Counted from the stretch's first letter, positions 42,284-50,728 are shown. The stretch: 64,000 nucleotides of DNA from Candidatus Hydrogenedentota bacterium (GCA_029556545.1 JAKQEQ010000084.1:42439-106438); one strand, 5' to 3'. A program made the numbers and translations. The notes: generated by a model from the letters alone, not told the origin.

Positions 42284-43441
42284 TTACGGGGGCGTAATCT
42301 TGCCCAGGACCGCCTGGCGTCGCGCGCCCGTCGCCCGCGGCACGTTCGCGGGCGTGCCGCAAACCGTTTCGTTGCCGAGGATGGCGAAAGCGATCGCCTC
42401 CCGCGCCTCGATCGGAATCCCATACTGGTCGCTGGTGAATATGTTGACGCCGCGCAGTTGCTTGCGCAACAGCTTCATGAGCGTCCTGTTCTTCGCCCCG
42501 CCGCCGCCCACCACAATATGGGAGATATCATGCTGCGGCTGAATGAACCGCTTGAAAGCGTCCGAGATACTCTGCGCGACGGCGTGGGTCACGGTGGCCA
42601 CGAGATCCTCGTAAGACTGCTCCCTACGCGCGGCCAACGCGTCGCGAAGATATACCGCCGCGCCGAATTCCTCGCGCCCCGTGCTCTTCGGCGGCACCTT
42701 GCGGAAATAGCGCGGACTCAGCAGGTATTCGAGAAACTCGTCGATCACCATCCCCTTCGCCGCCGCCTCGCCGTCCTTGTCCATCTCCTTCGTGCCCCGC
42801 GTCAAGAGGCGGACCGCCCCGTCGATGGCCATATTCCCGGGGCCCGTGTCGAAAGCGATCACGTCATCGAATTCCGGCGTCACAACGGTGAAGTTCACGA
42901 TGCCCCCGATGTTGAGACACGCCACCGGATTCTCCAGCTTGCGAAACAGCACCCAGTCCGCATAGGTCACCAGCGGCGCGCCCTGCCCCCCCGCCGCCAT
43001 GTCGCGCGGACGAAAATCCGACACGACCGGAAGCCCCGTGCGCTCCGCGACCACCGCCGATTCCCCGATCTGCAGCGTGCCGCACTGTTCCTCCGTCGCG
43101 GGCGGATAATGCGCCACGGTATGCCCGTGGGACGCGACAAAGTCCACGGTACAGTCGTTTTCCTCCGCCACCTTCAGCATCTCGACGACGGCGTCGGCGA
43201 ACCGATCCCCCAACTCGAAGTTGAGCAGGCAAATCTCCTTCGCGTCCATGTGCTCCGCGAGCAGCCGCGTGCGAAACCAGGGCGTGTAGGGAAAATGCTT
43301 GTGGGCGATCAGCTTCATAGCCAAGCCCGGCCCCGTCCCCTTGATGCGCACCAGCGCCGCATCCAGGCCGTCGCTCGAACTGCCCGACATCAGGCCGACG
43401 ATAAACCGCGCCGGCTTACTCCGCAATTCTTCCAGATTCAT
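42284..43441 (-). CDS. anmK: Anhydro-N-acetylmuramic acid kinase
   Basis: AnmK opens and phosphorylates 1,6-anhydro-MurNAc from cell-wall turnover to give MurNAc-6-phosphate. The 385-residue protein has the ASKHA-like N-terminal FIVGLMSGSSSDGLDAAL, the SHGHTVAHYP motif, VVSDFRPRDMAAGGQGAPLV (given as VVSDFRPRDMAAGGQGAPL), NIGGIVNF and the FDTGPGNMAIDGAV region, all family hallmarks. It implies that this organism recycles peptidoglycan. No murQ etherase or ampD gene is adjacent. Between it and the kinase gene at 42002 are 281 bp with no feature I can support. Confidence 0.95.
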   Translation of the reverse strand: MNLEELRSKPARFIVGLMSGSSSDGLDAALVRIKGTGPGLAMKLIAHKHFPYTPWFRTRLLAEHMDAKEICLLNFELGDRFADAVVEMLKVAEENDCTVDFVASHGHTVAHYPPATEEQCGTLQIGESAVVAERTGLPVVSDFRPRDMAAGGQGAPLVTYADWVLFRKLENPVACLNIGGIVNFTVVTPEFDDVIAFDTGPGNMAIDGAVRLLTRGTKEMDKDGEAAAKGMVIDEFLEYLLSPRYFRKVPPKSTGREEFGAAVYLRDALAARREQSYEDLVATVTHAVAQSISDAFKRFIQPQHDISHIVVGGGGAKNRTLMKLLRKQLRGVNIFTSDQYGIPIEAREAIAFAILGNETVCGTPANVPRATGARRQAVLGKITPP

Positions 43442-43602
43442 GGTCCAACCACCTCCCGCTTAAGGCGAACACAGACCTTTCATCCTTATAGTACCACATT
43501 CGCGCTGTCCCATTGCTTCTCGGCCATGTGCCCATGGGACGCGGTACTGCAGCGCGGCCGCGCATCGGACTCCGGCTGGCCGCGCAGGCTCGTTGATTGG
43601 TG

Positions 43603-43608
43603 TATAAT
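43603..43608 (+). promoter_or_regulatory. Candidate -10 element upstream of the SHOCT gene
   Basis: A perfect TATAAT with TGG/GTG just before it, but no good -35 hexamer at 16-18 bp. Together with the open frame that follows, it is consistent with rightward transcription of the interrupted SHOCT gene. Confidence 0.4.
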
Positions 43609-43643
43609 CCCACTGACAAGAAACAATCGCGGAGAAAGGGTTC

Positions 43644-43775
43644 TTGAGCCGGATTGCGCGGATCCAGATGCTTGTTCGTCATGGGCTCTACTACTTGACT
43701 GAACATGATGATGAGGAAGCCGCCGAGGACGGCTTCGACACCCATGGAGGGTACCCGATGAGCATGGTCGATTAA
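43644..43775 (+). pseudogene. In-frame 5' segment of the SHOCT gene ending at a TAA nonsense codon
   Basis: A TTG with GGAG 9 bases upstream opens a 43-codon frame. It passes through ATG at 43668 and a second, stronger start (GGAGG, 7 bases, then ATG at 43758), which reads MSMVD and meets TAA at 43773. The same frame continues without a further stop as LERLRELHERGALSDDEYAK, the body of a SHOCT domain. The simplest reading is a nonsense change of one codon (such as TAC or CAA to TAA) in a once continuous gene, or a sequencing error. Confidence 0.6.
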
Positions 43776-43793
43776 CTCGAGAGACTGCGGGAA

Positions 43794-44072
43794 TTGCACG
43801 AACGCGGCGCACTGAGCGACGACGAGTACGCCAAGGCCAAGGCCGCGGTCTTAGACGGCGCATCGACGCGCGGCGACGCCGGGCGCGCCCTCGGAGGACC
43901 GCTTGGCAGACTCCTCGGGGACCGCGAAGCGAATCTCGGTCATGTCGCCAACCGATGGGTCAATCTTCAGATCGTGACGGGAATTGTCGGTCTGATCGTG
44001 TTTCTACTCTTCCTGTTCCTTATATTCCTGCCTATGTGGAACAGTTTTCCCTGCGGCCTCTTTCGGAAGTGA
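43794..44072 (+). CDS. SHOCT-domain small membrane protein (start uncertain; in-frame stop just upstream)
   Basis: The frame read from a TTG gives 92 residues. It opens inside a SHOCT motif (HERGALSDDEYAKAKAAVL), which upstream continues in frame as LERLREL before a TAA at 43773. A Gly-rich linker is followed by one strong transmembrane helix (IVTGIVGLIVFLLFLFLIFL) and a short Cys-containing tail. SHOCT motifs are short helical oligomerisation modules usually at the end of membrane proteins. If the TAA is real, translation must re-initiate at this TTG or the gene is dead; the convincing ribosome site belongs to the ATG at 43758. I keep it as a probable recent pseudogene or sequencing-error case. 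Confidence 0.5.
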   Translation: MHERGALSDDEYAKAKAAVLDGASTRGDAGRALGGPLGRLLGDREANLGHVANRWVNLQIVTGIVGLIVFLLFLFLIFLPMWNSFPCGLFRK

Positions 44073-44196
44073 AGCGCAACGCCGGGACCGCCTGGTGTGC
44101 CGCGCCAACAGTAATTCGCATCGCAAGGTCAAGATTTGCTATAGTTTCGCCTCTCGCCGGATTGGGATTCCGAAGCAACAATAAGAGGAACGGTTC

Positions 44197-44811
44197 ATGG
44201 CAAACGAGATTAAGGCGACGAATATTACCTGGCACGACCACGCGGTAACGCTCGACGAGCGCGAGGCCCGCAACGGGCACAAATCCGCCGTGCTGTGGTT
44301 TACCGGCCTGTCCGCGTCCGGCAAGTCCACTATCGCCCAAAACGTGCAGTCGGAACTCTTCGACCGCGGCTGTCAGGCCTTCGTGCTTGACGGCGATAAT
44401 ATCCGCCACGGGCTTAACAAGGACCTCGGTTTCTCGCCCGAAGACCGGGAAGAAAACATTCGCCGCATCGGCGAAGTGGCCAAGTTGTTCGCGGATGCCG
44501 GAATGATCGCCATGACCGCGTTCATCTCGCCGTATCGGGCCGATCGCGACAAGGCGCGCGCCATCGCGGGCGACCGGTTCATCGAAGTGTACGTCAAGGC
44601 CGACGTGGCCGTCTGTGAGGATCGCGATCCGAAGGGCCTATACAAGAAGGCCCGCGCCGGCGCAATCCCGGAGTTCACGGGCATCTCCGCGCCTTACGAG
44701 GAACCGCTGAACGCGGAACTCGTGGTGGACACGGGCGTCGAATCGCTCGAAGAATGCACCGCCCGCGTACTGAACTGCCTCGTCGAACGCGGGATTCTGC
44801 GCGCCGACTGA
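44197..44811 (+). CDS. cysC: Adenylyl-sulfate kinase
   Basis: CysC phosphorylates adenosine 5'-phosphosulfate to PAPS. The 204-residue protein has the P-loop [30 protein letters not shown], the phospho-enzyme serine motif [10 protein letters not shown] and the C-terminal [18 protein letters not shown]. It matches stand-alone CysC in length. AGAGGAACGG precedes the ATG. No cysD/cysN sulfurylase genes are next to it, so PAPS may be for assimilation encoded elsewhere or for sulfation of a polymer. The upstream gap holds TATAGT at 44140, a weak -10 candidate. Confidence 0.95.
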   Translation: MANEIKATNITWHDHAVTLDEREARNGHKSAVLWFTGLSASGKSTIAQNVQSELFDRGCQAFVLDGDNIRHGLNKDLGFSPEDREENIRRIGEVAKLFADAGMIAMTAFISPYRADRDKARAIAGDRFIEVYVKADVAVCEDRDPKGLYKKARAGAIPEFTGISAPYEEPLNAELVVDTGVESLEECTARVLNCLVERGILRAD

Positions 44812-44903
44812 CGCGCCGTCATTCGCTTTCCGAGGGGCGCCCAAGACGCTGTCGTTCCCGTTGCACCCCGACTGGCGACGGCATCGCAACCTATGACGGC
44901 GCC

Positions 44904-44932
44904 TTGTGTTACAGCCCGTCATTCGATATACT
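44904..44932 (+). promoter_or_regulatory. Candidate promoter of the WS/DGAT gene
   Basis: TTGTGT (44904-44909) and TATACT (44927-44932) are separated by 17 bp and lie 57 bp upstream of the start codon. The cysC stop is ~90 bp further up, so the acyltransferase gene appears to have its own promoter. Confidence 0.5.
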
Positions 44933-44988
44933 TTATAGTTTCATGATTCGCTGGAAACGCGGAACGGTCAACCCAGGGGAATCGAGGC

Positions 44989-46491
44989 ATGTCGGAAGAC
45001 GGTCTGGAACGGCGTCTGTCTCCAATGGACGCTTTTTTCCTGTACCTCGAACGCGAGGAACAGCCGCTGCACGTCGGGGCGGTCTGCGTATTCGAGCGGC
45101 GGATGCCCTTCGGGAAGTTCGTGCGGACGCTCGAGTCGCGGCTGCACCTCGTGCCGCGCTACCGGCAGCGCGTACTCTTCACGCCGCTGCATCTCGGGCA
45201 CCCGACGTGGGAGGTAGACCCGGATTTCGATATCAAGAACCACGTGTTTCGCCTGCGATTGCCGGCGCCGGGCACGGACGAAGAACTGCGCCAACTGACG
45301 GGACAGGTTTTTACCGGTGTACTCGACCGGAACAAGCCGTTGTGGGAGCTCTACTTCGTCGAGGGACTCGAGGACAATCGCACCGCGCTCATCGTGAAGG
45401 TGCATCATTGCATGGTGGACGGCATTGCGGGCATCGGCTTGGCGCTCGTCCTGCTCGATATCGTGCCCAATGCGCCCAAGATAAACAAGCCTCGCTTCCG
45501 ACCCACGCCGCTGCCGGACGCCAAGACACTGTGCGTCGATGCGCTGTGGGACAATGCCGCCGATGCCTTGCGCCACTGGTCCCGGTGGCAGCGGAGCTTC
45601 GCGGCCTATGCGCGCGGCTTCGACCTGCTCGACGTCGCCCGCAACATCAAGCGGTTCGCCGCGACGATGGGCCATTTCCTTCTGCCGTTCACGCGCATGC
45701 CGTTCAACGTGGCCCTTAACGGCGAGCGCATCGTGCACTGGCGTGAGTATTCTTTCGCGGACGCGCGCGCCATCCGCACCGTGATCGGGGGTACGGTAAA
45801 CGACGTGATCCTCACGGCGCTCGGAACCGCGGCGCGCAGGCTCTGGCAGGAAACCCAGGGCTCGAAACGCATCCCGCAGACCCTGCGCGTCCTCGTCCCG
45901 GTAAACGTGCGCCGTGAAACCGAGCGCGCCGCTCTGGGCAACCATATCTCGCTCATGCCGGTCGAACTCCCGCTGCATCCGGAAGGCCCGGTCGAGCGGT
46001 TGCGGGCGACGGACGTGTTGATGCGCCAGTTGAAGGAAGCGCGGGTGGCGGAAGCGATCGCGCTCATGTTCGACGTGGTCCAGGGCACACCCGCGTTTGT
46101 GCAGGCGCTCGCGTTGGGGACCGTCGGCCACCCGATCGTCCAGGAGACCGCCGCGACCTTCGCCGCACCCATTCCCCCGGCAAACCTCATCTGCACCAAT
46201 GTGCCAGGACCGCAAATCCCCCTCTATTCCTGCGGACACAAGCTGCTGGCCATGTACCCCGCGCTGCCCGTCGCGCTCGAAATGGGCGTCAACCTCGCCA
46301 TCACCAGCTACGACCAGAAGCTGTTCATCACGTTCATCGGCGATGGCAAGGCCGAAGGGGAACTCGAACGGGTCGCGGAATTGTTCGATGTCGCGTTCCA
46401 GGAATTGCTGGAGGCCGCGGCGGTAAAGCAAGCGCAGTACGTCGAGATCACGCGCCGCCGTCACGAAACGGCCACGGAGGCGACAGCGTAG
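44989..46491 (+). CDS. Wax ester synthase / diacylglycerol acyltransferase (WS/DGAT)
   Basis: The 500-residue enzyme would join fatty acyl-CoA to a fatty alcohol or diacylglycerol, making wax esters or triacylglycerol. The catalytic HHxxxDG is VHHCMVDGIAG (His139, His140, Asp144). The other family motifs are present: LSPMDAFFLYLE at the N-terminus, PLWELYFVEGL, GGTVNDVILTALGTA and the C-terminal NLICTNVPGPQIPLYSCG, where NVPGP is diagnostic. AGGGGAATCGAGGC precedes the ATG. It ends before a strong Rho-independent terminator. The presence of a phasin-like gene 0.9 kb downstream, on the other strand, suggests storage-lipid granules. Confidence 0.95.
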   Translation: MSEDGLERRLSPMDAFFLYLEREEQPLHVGAVCVFERRMPFGKFVRTLESRLHLVPRYRQRVLFTPLHLGHPTWEVDPDFDIKNHVFRLRLPAPGTDEELRQLTGQVFTGVLDRNKPLWELYFVEGLEDNRTALIVKVHHCMVDGIAGIGLALVLLDIVPNAPKINKPRFRPTPLPDAKTLCVDALWDNAADALRHWSRWQRSFAAYARGFDLLDVARNIKRFAATMGHFLLPFTRMPFNVALNGERIVHWREYSFADARAIRTVIGGTVNDVILTALGTAARRLWQETQGSKRIPQTLRVLVPVNVRRETERAALGNHISLMPVELPLHPEGPVERLRATDVLMRQLKEARVAEAIALMFDVVQGTPAFVQALALGTVGHPIVQETAATFAAPIPPANLICTNVPGPQIPLYSCGHKLLAMYPALPVALEMGVNLAITSYDQKLFITFIGDGKAEGELERVAELFDVAFQELLEAAAVKQAQYVEITRRRHETATEATA

Positions 46492-46525
46492 GGCCCTCGA
46501 GGACAAGGCCCGTTGTCGAGCGCCC

Positions 46526-46573
46526 GTGCGAGTGCGCGGACGAGGACGAGTGCGAGCGCGAGTACGAGTACGA
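46526..46573. repeat. CGAGTA/CGAGCG-type simple repeat after WS/DGAT
   Basis: A run of degenerate hexamers GTGCGAG, GACGAG, TGCGAG and TACGAG, related to the tracts at 11496 and 33316. It separates the WS/DGAT stop from the terminator hairpin. Confidence 0.7.
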
Positions 46574-46580
46574 AACACGC

Positions 46581-46616
46581 GGCGCCCGAGACCGGGGTCT
46601 CGGGCGCCGATTTTTT
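46581..46616 (+). terminator. Strong Rho-independent terminator of the WS/DGAT gene
   Basis: A perfect 13-bp stem, GGCGCCCGAGACC paired with GGTCTCGGGCGCC around a GG loop, is followed by GATTTTTT. It lies between the convergent WS/DGAT and GNAT genes. It is the clearest terminator in the window. Confidence 0.9.
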
Positions 46617-46641
46617 GACTCTGACACTGTCGGAAACTGGC

Positions 46642-47205
46642 CTACGATTCCTCCAAGCGGCACGACATCACCAACAGGTCATGCGTGCGGCCGGCGGCGT
46701 CCATCAGCCAGTCCGTCAATAACGCTTCCGCCTTGAACCCGAGGCGTTCGAGCATCTGCTGCACATGTATCTGGTCGCGGCGCATGTTCACCACGATGCG
46801 CTGCAGCTTGAGTTGACGGCCCACCTCGAACATCTCGTGCACGAGCCGTCTGCCGAGCCCGATTCCCCGGAGTTTCGGGGAAATGACGACCCGAATCTCG
46901 CCGAGGTGGCGCGTCCACAGCAGTTGGTCAAGATGCAGACTGGCGTATCCCACGATATCGCCCTTCTCATTATGGGCCAACACCGTCTTCGTCGCCCCAC
47001 GGCGGATCTTCTCGATCCAGTCGTCGATGATGACGGGCTGCGTGATGTCTTTGCGGAGAAACATCACGTCGTCCGCCGGCAAGGACTGCGTGAAGCGGAG
47101 CATCCGGTCACGGTCCTCTGGCTTCATCAACTCGAAGGTGATCGTGTGGTCCCCGACCTTGTCCGTCCAGGGATAGGCGCGTTTCGACTTCTTCCGCGTT
47201 GCCAT
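46642..47205 (-). CDS. GNAT-family N-acetyltransferase
   Basis: The 187-residue protein has a basic N-terminus (MATRKKSKRAYPW), then a GNAT core: TFELMKPEDRDRMLRFTQSL, VLAHNEKGDIVGYASLH, and the acetyl-CoA loop VVISPKLRGIGLGRRLVHEMF, described in part, where RGIGLG is the R-x-x-G-x-G/A motif. The fold ends with LERLGFKAEALLTDWLMD. Substrate is unknown. The ATG at 47205 has GGGGAAG 5 bases upstream; ATG 47226 is an alternative. It is convergent with the WS/DGAT gene and shares the terminator region with it. Confidence 0.88.
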   Translation of the reverse strand: MATRKKSKRAYPWTDKVGDHTITFELMKPEDRDRMLRFTQSLPADDVMFLRKDITQPVIIDDWIEKIRRGATKTVLAHNEKGDIVGYASLHLDQLLWTRHLGEIRVVISPKLRGIGLGRRLVHEMFEVGRQLKLQRIVVNMRRDQIHVQQMLERLGFKAEALLTDWLMDAAGRTHDLLVMSCRLEES

Positions 47206-47369
47206 ATGCTTCCCCGCTGCCTCCATTGCTCCGAAAACAGGCGGCGCGCCGCACACCCGCTCGCGCCGCACACCCGGGACGCACTCTACTCCCTCATCAC
47301 GCACGAACACAAATGGCCGGGCGGGCGGATTTCAAGAACGGCCTGAAGACCGCACTGCCAACAGGTGGA

Positions 47370-47879
47370 TTATGCGCCGGCCTTCTTCTTCGCCGCGGAT
47401 TTCTTCTTCGCAGGCCGCTTTTTCGCGGTGGACTTCTTCGCAACGACTGGTTTCGGCGCCTCTTCGGCCTTCACCACCCGCTCGAAGTAATCCGTCACCA
47501 AGTCAAAGCTCTTGTCAACCGTCTTCTGGAAATCGCTGCGCCCGACACGCAGCATGCGAATCCACTCCTTGATGATCGCCTTGCCTTCCTTCGGCAGCCA
47601 ACTCGCGTCTTCGATCAGGTTCTGGATCGCCTTTTCCGACTGCTCCTGCACTTGGCCGATGATCTTGAAGGTGTTGTCAAACGTGGTCTTCTGAAAGTCG
47701 ATAACGGACAACATGACCTTCGTCGCGCGACGCTGCGTGCCGGTGGCGGCGTCTTCCGCGCGCTTGCTGATCGTCTCCTTCAGCTTCTCGGCCCGATCCG
47801 TGATCTTGTCCACGGCGTCCTTCACGATCTTCGGGGTCTTGTCGATCGTTTTCGCGACCGCGCTCTTCTGTTTCGCCAT
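47370..47879 (-). CDS. Phasin-like protein with histone-H1-like Lys/Ala tail
   Basis: The 169-residue protein is nearly all helical. Amphipathic heptads (for example FQKTTFDNTFKIIGQVQEQSE and FQKTVDKSFDLVTDYF) resemble phasin coiled coils, and the last ~25 residues are AKKxxAKKxPAKKK-type Lys/Ala/Pro repeats, as in the PhaF/H1-like class that binds both granules and DNA. No poly(hydroxyalkanoate) synthase is nearby, but a WS/DGAT gene lies 0.9 kb away, so coating of neutral-lipid bodies is an inference. It could instead be a general nucleoid-associated helical protein. GGAAAGGAGA precedes the ATG. Confidence 0.75.
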   Translation of the reverse strand: MAKQKSAVAKTIDKTPKIVKDAVDKITDRAEKLKETISKRAEDAATGTQRRATKVMLSVIDFQKTTFDNTFKIIGQVQEQSEKAIQNLIEDASWLPKEGKAIIKEWIRMLRVGRSDFQKTVDKSFDLVTDYFERVVKAEEAPKPVVAKKSTAKKRPAKKKSAAKKKAGA

Positions 47880-48092
47880 CAGTATGTTCTCCTTTCCGAG
47901 GTGGGCCGAGGCCCCCGTAATTCACCTGTTTCCACTGGTATGCATCTGTGGCCATCGCGGTATATCTACCGGTCGGTAGGTCCGCCGGCCCAACACAGCC
48001 GCCCGCACTCGCGAGCGCCCTATTCTACCCCACCCGCGGCGAAGCCTTCAATCGAGACTTCGCTCCTCCGCGGCCTGCCGTGCGGGCCACGC

Positions 48093-48560
48093 CTACTCCC
48101 CAAGTTCCGCGCGCTTGATCAACTCGTAGATGCCGCGCGGATCGCACTCGTCGACAAGGCGGCAAACCAACGCCGACCCGCCCAGGAGCCTGCCGACGCA
48201 GGCCATGGCGCCCACGCGTCCCGCGAAGTTCCGTTTGGGCGTGATCATCAGGAGCACCAACCGGGCCGGAGCGCCGTCGAGCGACTCGAAGGGGATGCCC
48301 GTGGGCGCGGTGCCGAGGGCGCACAATATGTCCTCGACAAGATCAGTTCCGGCGTGCGGGATGGCCACACCATGCTCCATGCCGCTGCCCATGGCGCTCT
48401 CACGGGTCAACACGGCTTCGAGCACCTCGTCCCGACGCGCATAAGGGATTTCGTGGGCTTGGACAAGCACGTCGACGAGTTCGCCGATGGCCTCCTCGCG
48501 CGTCTCGGCCTCGAGGCCCACCTTAATCAGATCGGGGCGCAGTAATTCACACAGCAGCAT
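48093..48560 (-). CDS. PTS EIIA (PtsN / fructose-type) regulatory protein at the end of the V/A-ATPase operon
   Basis: The 155-residue protein is a PTS_EIIA-2 domain with the phosphorylated His69 in EHGVAIPHAGT. There are no EIIB, EIIC or HPr genes next to it, so a regulatory PtsN-like role is more likely than sugar transport. Its ATG lies inside the 3' end of the ATPase subunit D gene (14-bp overlap), so it is translated from the same message and its level should follow the ATPase. An AGGATTCGGGAC stretch precedes the start. The longer frame to 48677 lies entirely within the D gene and is rejected. Confidence 0.88.
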   Translation of the reverse strand: MLLCELLRPDLIKVGLEAETREEAIGELVDVLVQAHEIPYARRDEVLEAVLTRESAMGSGMEHGVAIPHAGTDLVEDILCALGTAPTGIPFESLDGAPARLVLLMITPKRNFAGRVGAMACVGRLLGGSALVCRLVDECDPRGIYELIKRAELGE

Positions 48561-49230
48561 GTCCCGAATCCTTGGTCTCGCTCGACCGTTTCGCACGGTT
48601 CTGTCGGGCTTTCTTGCCCTTGATCCGCTTGAGGCGGAAAACGTCTTCCCGCTCGCGTTCGTCGAGGACGCGCGCAATGGCCCGCATTTCCCCGCGCAGC
48701 TTGGGGATCAGATACTCCTCAAGCGCGTTGATGCGGCGGCTGACTTTCTTCACTTCCTCGCCGATGATCTGCAGATTACGCTCCCGCGGCGCGCATTTCA
48801 AGAGTTGTTCGAGCATTTCCTCGTAGGTCTCGGCCACCTCGTGGACATGCGCGGAACTGTCCAGCATGCCGATGCCACGTTCATCCGCCCGGCGCACCAC
48901 GCCGTCCAGGTCGATGTCGCCCAGGCTCAGCCCCCAGACCCTCTCCGTCCGCACGGAGACGTTCAAGTCGCGTCGCCCGGCGACGGCCGCGGAACGCAAC
49001 TCGGGCGTGCCGCGCACCGCGCGCGCCAACGCCAGCGCGACGCAGGCGGCGCGGCCGCGCTCGTGGAGTTCGTCGCGGAACGCGCGGAGCTCGCGTGCGC
49101 GCGTGAGCAGTTCCTGAAGAAGCGCATCGCGCTTGCCCTTTAACAAGGTCACGCCGTCTGACGCGAGCTTGATCTGCCCCTTTCGTTGGAGCAGGTTCAT
49201 CCGCGTCGGCGCGAGGGCGTCCACACTCAT
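48547..49230 (-). CDS. atpD: V/A-type ATPase subunit D (central stalk)
   Basis: The 227-residue protein has the subunit D fold: long N- and C-terminal helices forming a coiled-coil rotor shaft, starting LAPTRMNLLQRKGQIKLASDG and ending in EVKKVSRRINALEEYLIPKL followed by a lysine/arginine-rich tail. Subunit D rotates inside the A3B3 head. It overlaps the EIIA gene by 14 bp and follows subunit B after a 17-bp gap. A slightly long basic tail (GKKARQNRAKRSSETK) extends beyond the usual end. Confidence 0.93.
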   Translation of the reverse strand: MSVDALAPTRMNLLQRKGQIKLASDGVTLLKGKRDALLQELLTRARELRAFRDELHERGRAACVALALARAVRGTPELRSAAVAGRRDLNVSVRTERVWGLSLGDIDLDGVVRRADERGIGMLDSSAHVHEVAETYEEMLEQLLKCAPRERNLQIIGEEVKKVSRRINALEEYLIPKLRGEMRAIARVLDEREREDVFRLKRIKGKKARQNRAKRSSETKDSGHAAV

Positions 49231-49247
49231 GGCCCGGTTTCCTTACG

Positions 49248-50696
49248 TCACATGGCGGACGGCACTTCATCCATGAACGGAGAGTGCAGGCCGTCTTCCA
49301 TGATCGGCGTGTAATACGAGTCGATGGTCTTCTTATTGATGCGCGTGAGTTCTTCCTTGGGCAGCATGCCGAGCAGTTTCCACCCGATCTCGAAGGTCTG
49401 GCTGAGCGCCCGGCGGCTGAAGCCCTGGCCGGTCATCTCCCGCTCGAAGGCGTTCGCGAACGCCAGATACTTGCGATCGAGTTCGGTCAGGGCATCCTCG
49501 CCCACAATCGCCATGAGCTTGCGCACGTTCGTGCCCTGGGCATACGCCGCGTACAACTGGTTCGCCCATTCGCGATGGAACTCTTCCGTCTTGTCCTTGC
49601 CGATACCGTTGTTCATAAGCCGCGACAGGCACGGCAGGATGTCCACCGGCGGGAATATCCCTTGCCGATGGAGCCCGCGCCCGAGCACAATCTGCCCCTC
49701 GGTGATGTAGCCGGTGAGGTCCGGGATCGGATGCGTGATGTCGTCGTCCGGCATCGTCAGCATCGGGATTTGCGTCACCGAGCCCTGCTTCCCGCGGATG
49801 CGGCCCGCCCGCTCGTAGATCGTGGAGAGGTCGGTGTACATATAGCCGGGATAACCGCGCCGGCCCGGAATCTCCTCGCGGGCCGACGACACCTGCCGCA
49901 GCGCTTCGCAGTAGTTCGTCATGTCCGTCAGGATGACGAGCACCTGGTAGTCCTTCTCGAAGGCGAGGTATTCCGCCACTGTAAGGGCGCATCGCGGCGT
50001 GAACAGCCGCTCGATTGCCGGGTCGTCCGCCTGGTTGAGAAAGGCGACGACGCGCCCGCCCTGGCCGCCCTCGTCAAAGGCGCGCAGGAAATACTGGGCC
50101 TCGCGGGCGGTGATGCCCATCGCGCCGAAGACAATCACGAACTGTTCCTCGGCCCGCGTCGTGCCGGCGTTCTGCACAATGAGGTTCGCCAGTTCATTGC
50201 CGGGCAGGCCCGAACCCAGGAAAATCGGGAGTTTCTGGCCGCGCACCAGCGTATTGAATCCGTCGATGGCGGAGACGCCGGTCTCGATGAAGTCGTTCGG
50301 TTGCGCCCGGGACACGGGATTGATCGCGCTGCCCGAGATTTCCAGTTCCTTCTCCGGCACGACGGGCGGCAGACCGTCGATCGGTTGTCCCACGCCGTTG
50401 AAGCGCCTCCCGATAACGTCCGGCGAGCACGCCACGCGCGCCGCGTCGTCCCGCAGGGAGACGGACGTCCCCTTCACGTCGATGCCGACCGTCCCTTGGA
50501 GGACCTGCACGACGGCATGGGTCGTGGTGGCCTCGAGCACCTGTCCCTGGCGGGACTCGCCGTTTTCGAGATGGATATTGAGAATCGCGCCGGTCGGGAA
50601 CCGCCGCGCGTTCTGAAGAAAGACAAGGGGGCCGGAAACGTAGGTCAGGTCCCAGTATTCCTTGTGCAACATCTGTTCGCCGCTGGATTCCGTCAT
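49248..50696 (-). CDS. atpB: V/A-type ATPase subunit B (non-catalytic)
   Basis: The 482-residue regulatory head subunit lacks a functional P-loop (GSGLPGNELANL in its place), as expected for B. Conserved segments include GRRFNGVGQPIDG, EFVIVFGAMGITAREAQYF (given in part), NQADDPAIERLFTPR and the C-terminal ERMTGQGFSRRALSQTFEIGW region, abbreviated. The ATG at 50696 is chosen because homology begins at KEYWDLTYVSGP; an upstream extension to 50897 would lie in subunit A. It sits between subunits A (32 bp) and D (17 bp) in the operon. Confidence 0.95.
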   Translation of the reverse strand: MTESSGEQMLHKEYWDLTYVSGPLVFLQNARRFPTGAILNIHLENGESRQGQVLEATTTHAVVQVLQGTVGIDVKGTSVSLRDDAARVACSPDVIGRRFNGVGQPIDGLPPVVPEKELEISGSAINPVSRAQPNDFIETGVSAIDGFNTLVRGQKLPIFLGSGLPGNELANLIVQNAGTTRAEEQFVIVFGAMGITAREAQYFLRAFDEGGQGGRVVAFLNQADDPAIERLFTPRCALTVAEYLAFEKDYQVLVILTDMTNYCEALRQVSSAREEIPGRRGYPGYMYTDLSTIYERAGRIRGKQGSVTQIPMLTMPDDDITHPIPDLTGYITEGQIVLGRGLHRQGIFPPVDILPCLSRLMNNGIGKDKTEEFHREWANQLYAAYAQGTNVRKLMAIVGEDALTELDRKYLAFANAFEREMTGQGFSRRALSQTFEIGWKLLGMLPKEELTRINKKTIDSYYTPIMEDGLHSPFMDEVPSAM

Positions 50697-50728
50697 CGTA
50701 TGCTCAACCTTCTTTCCTGTTGACGCCC

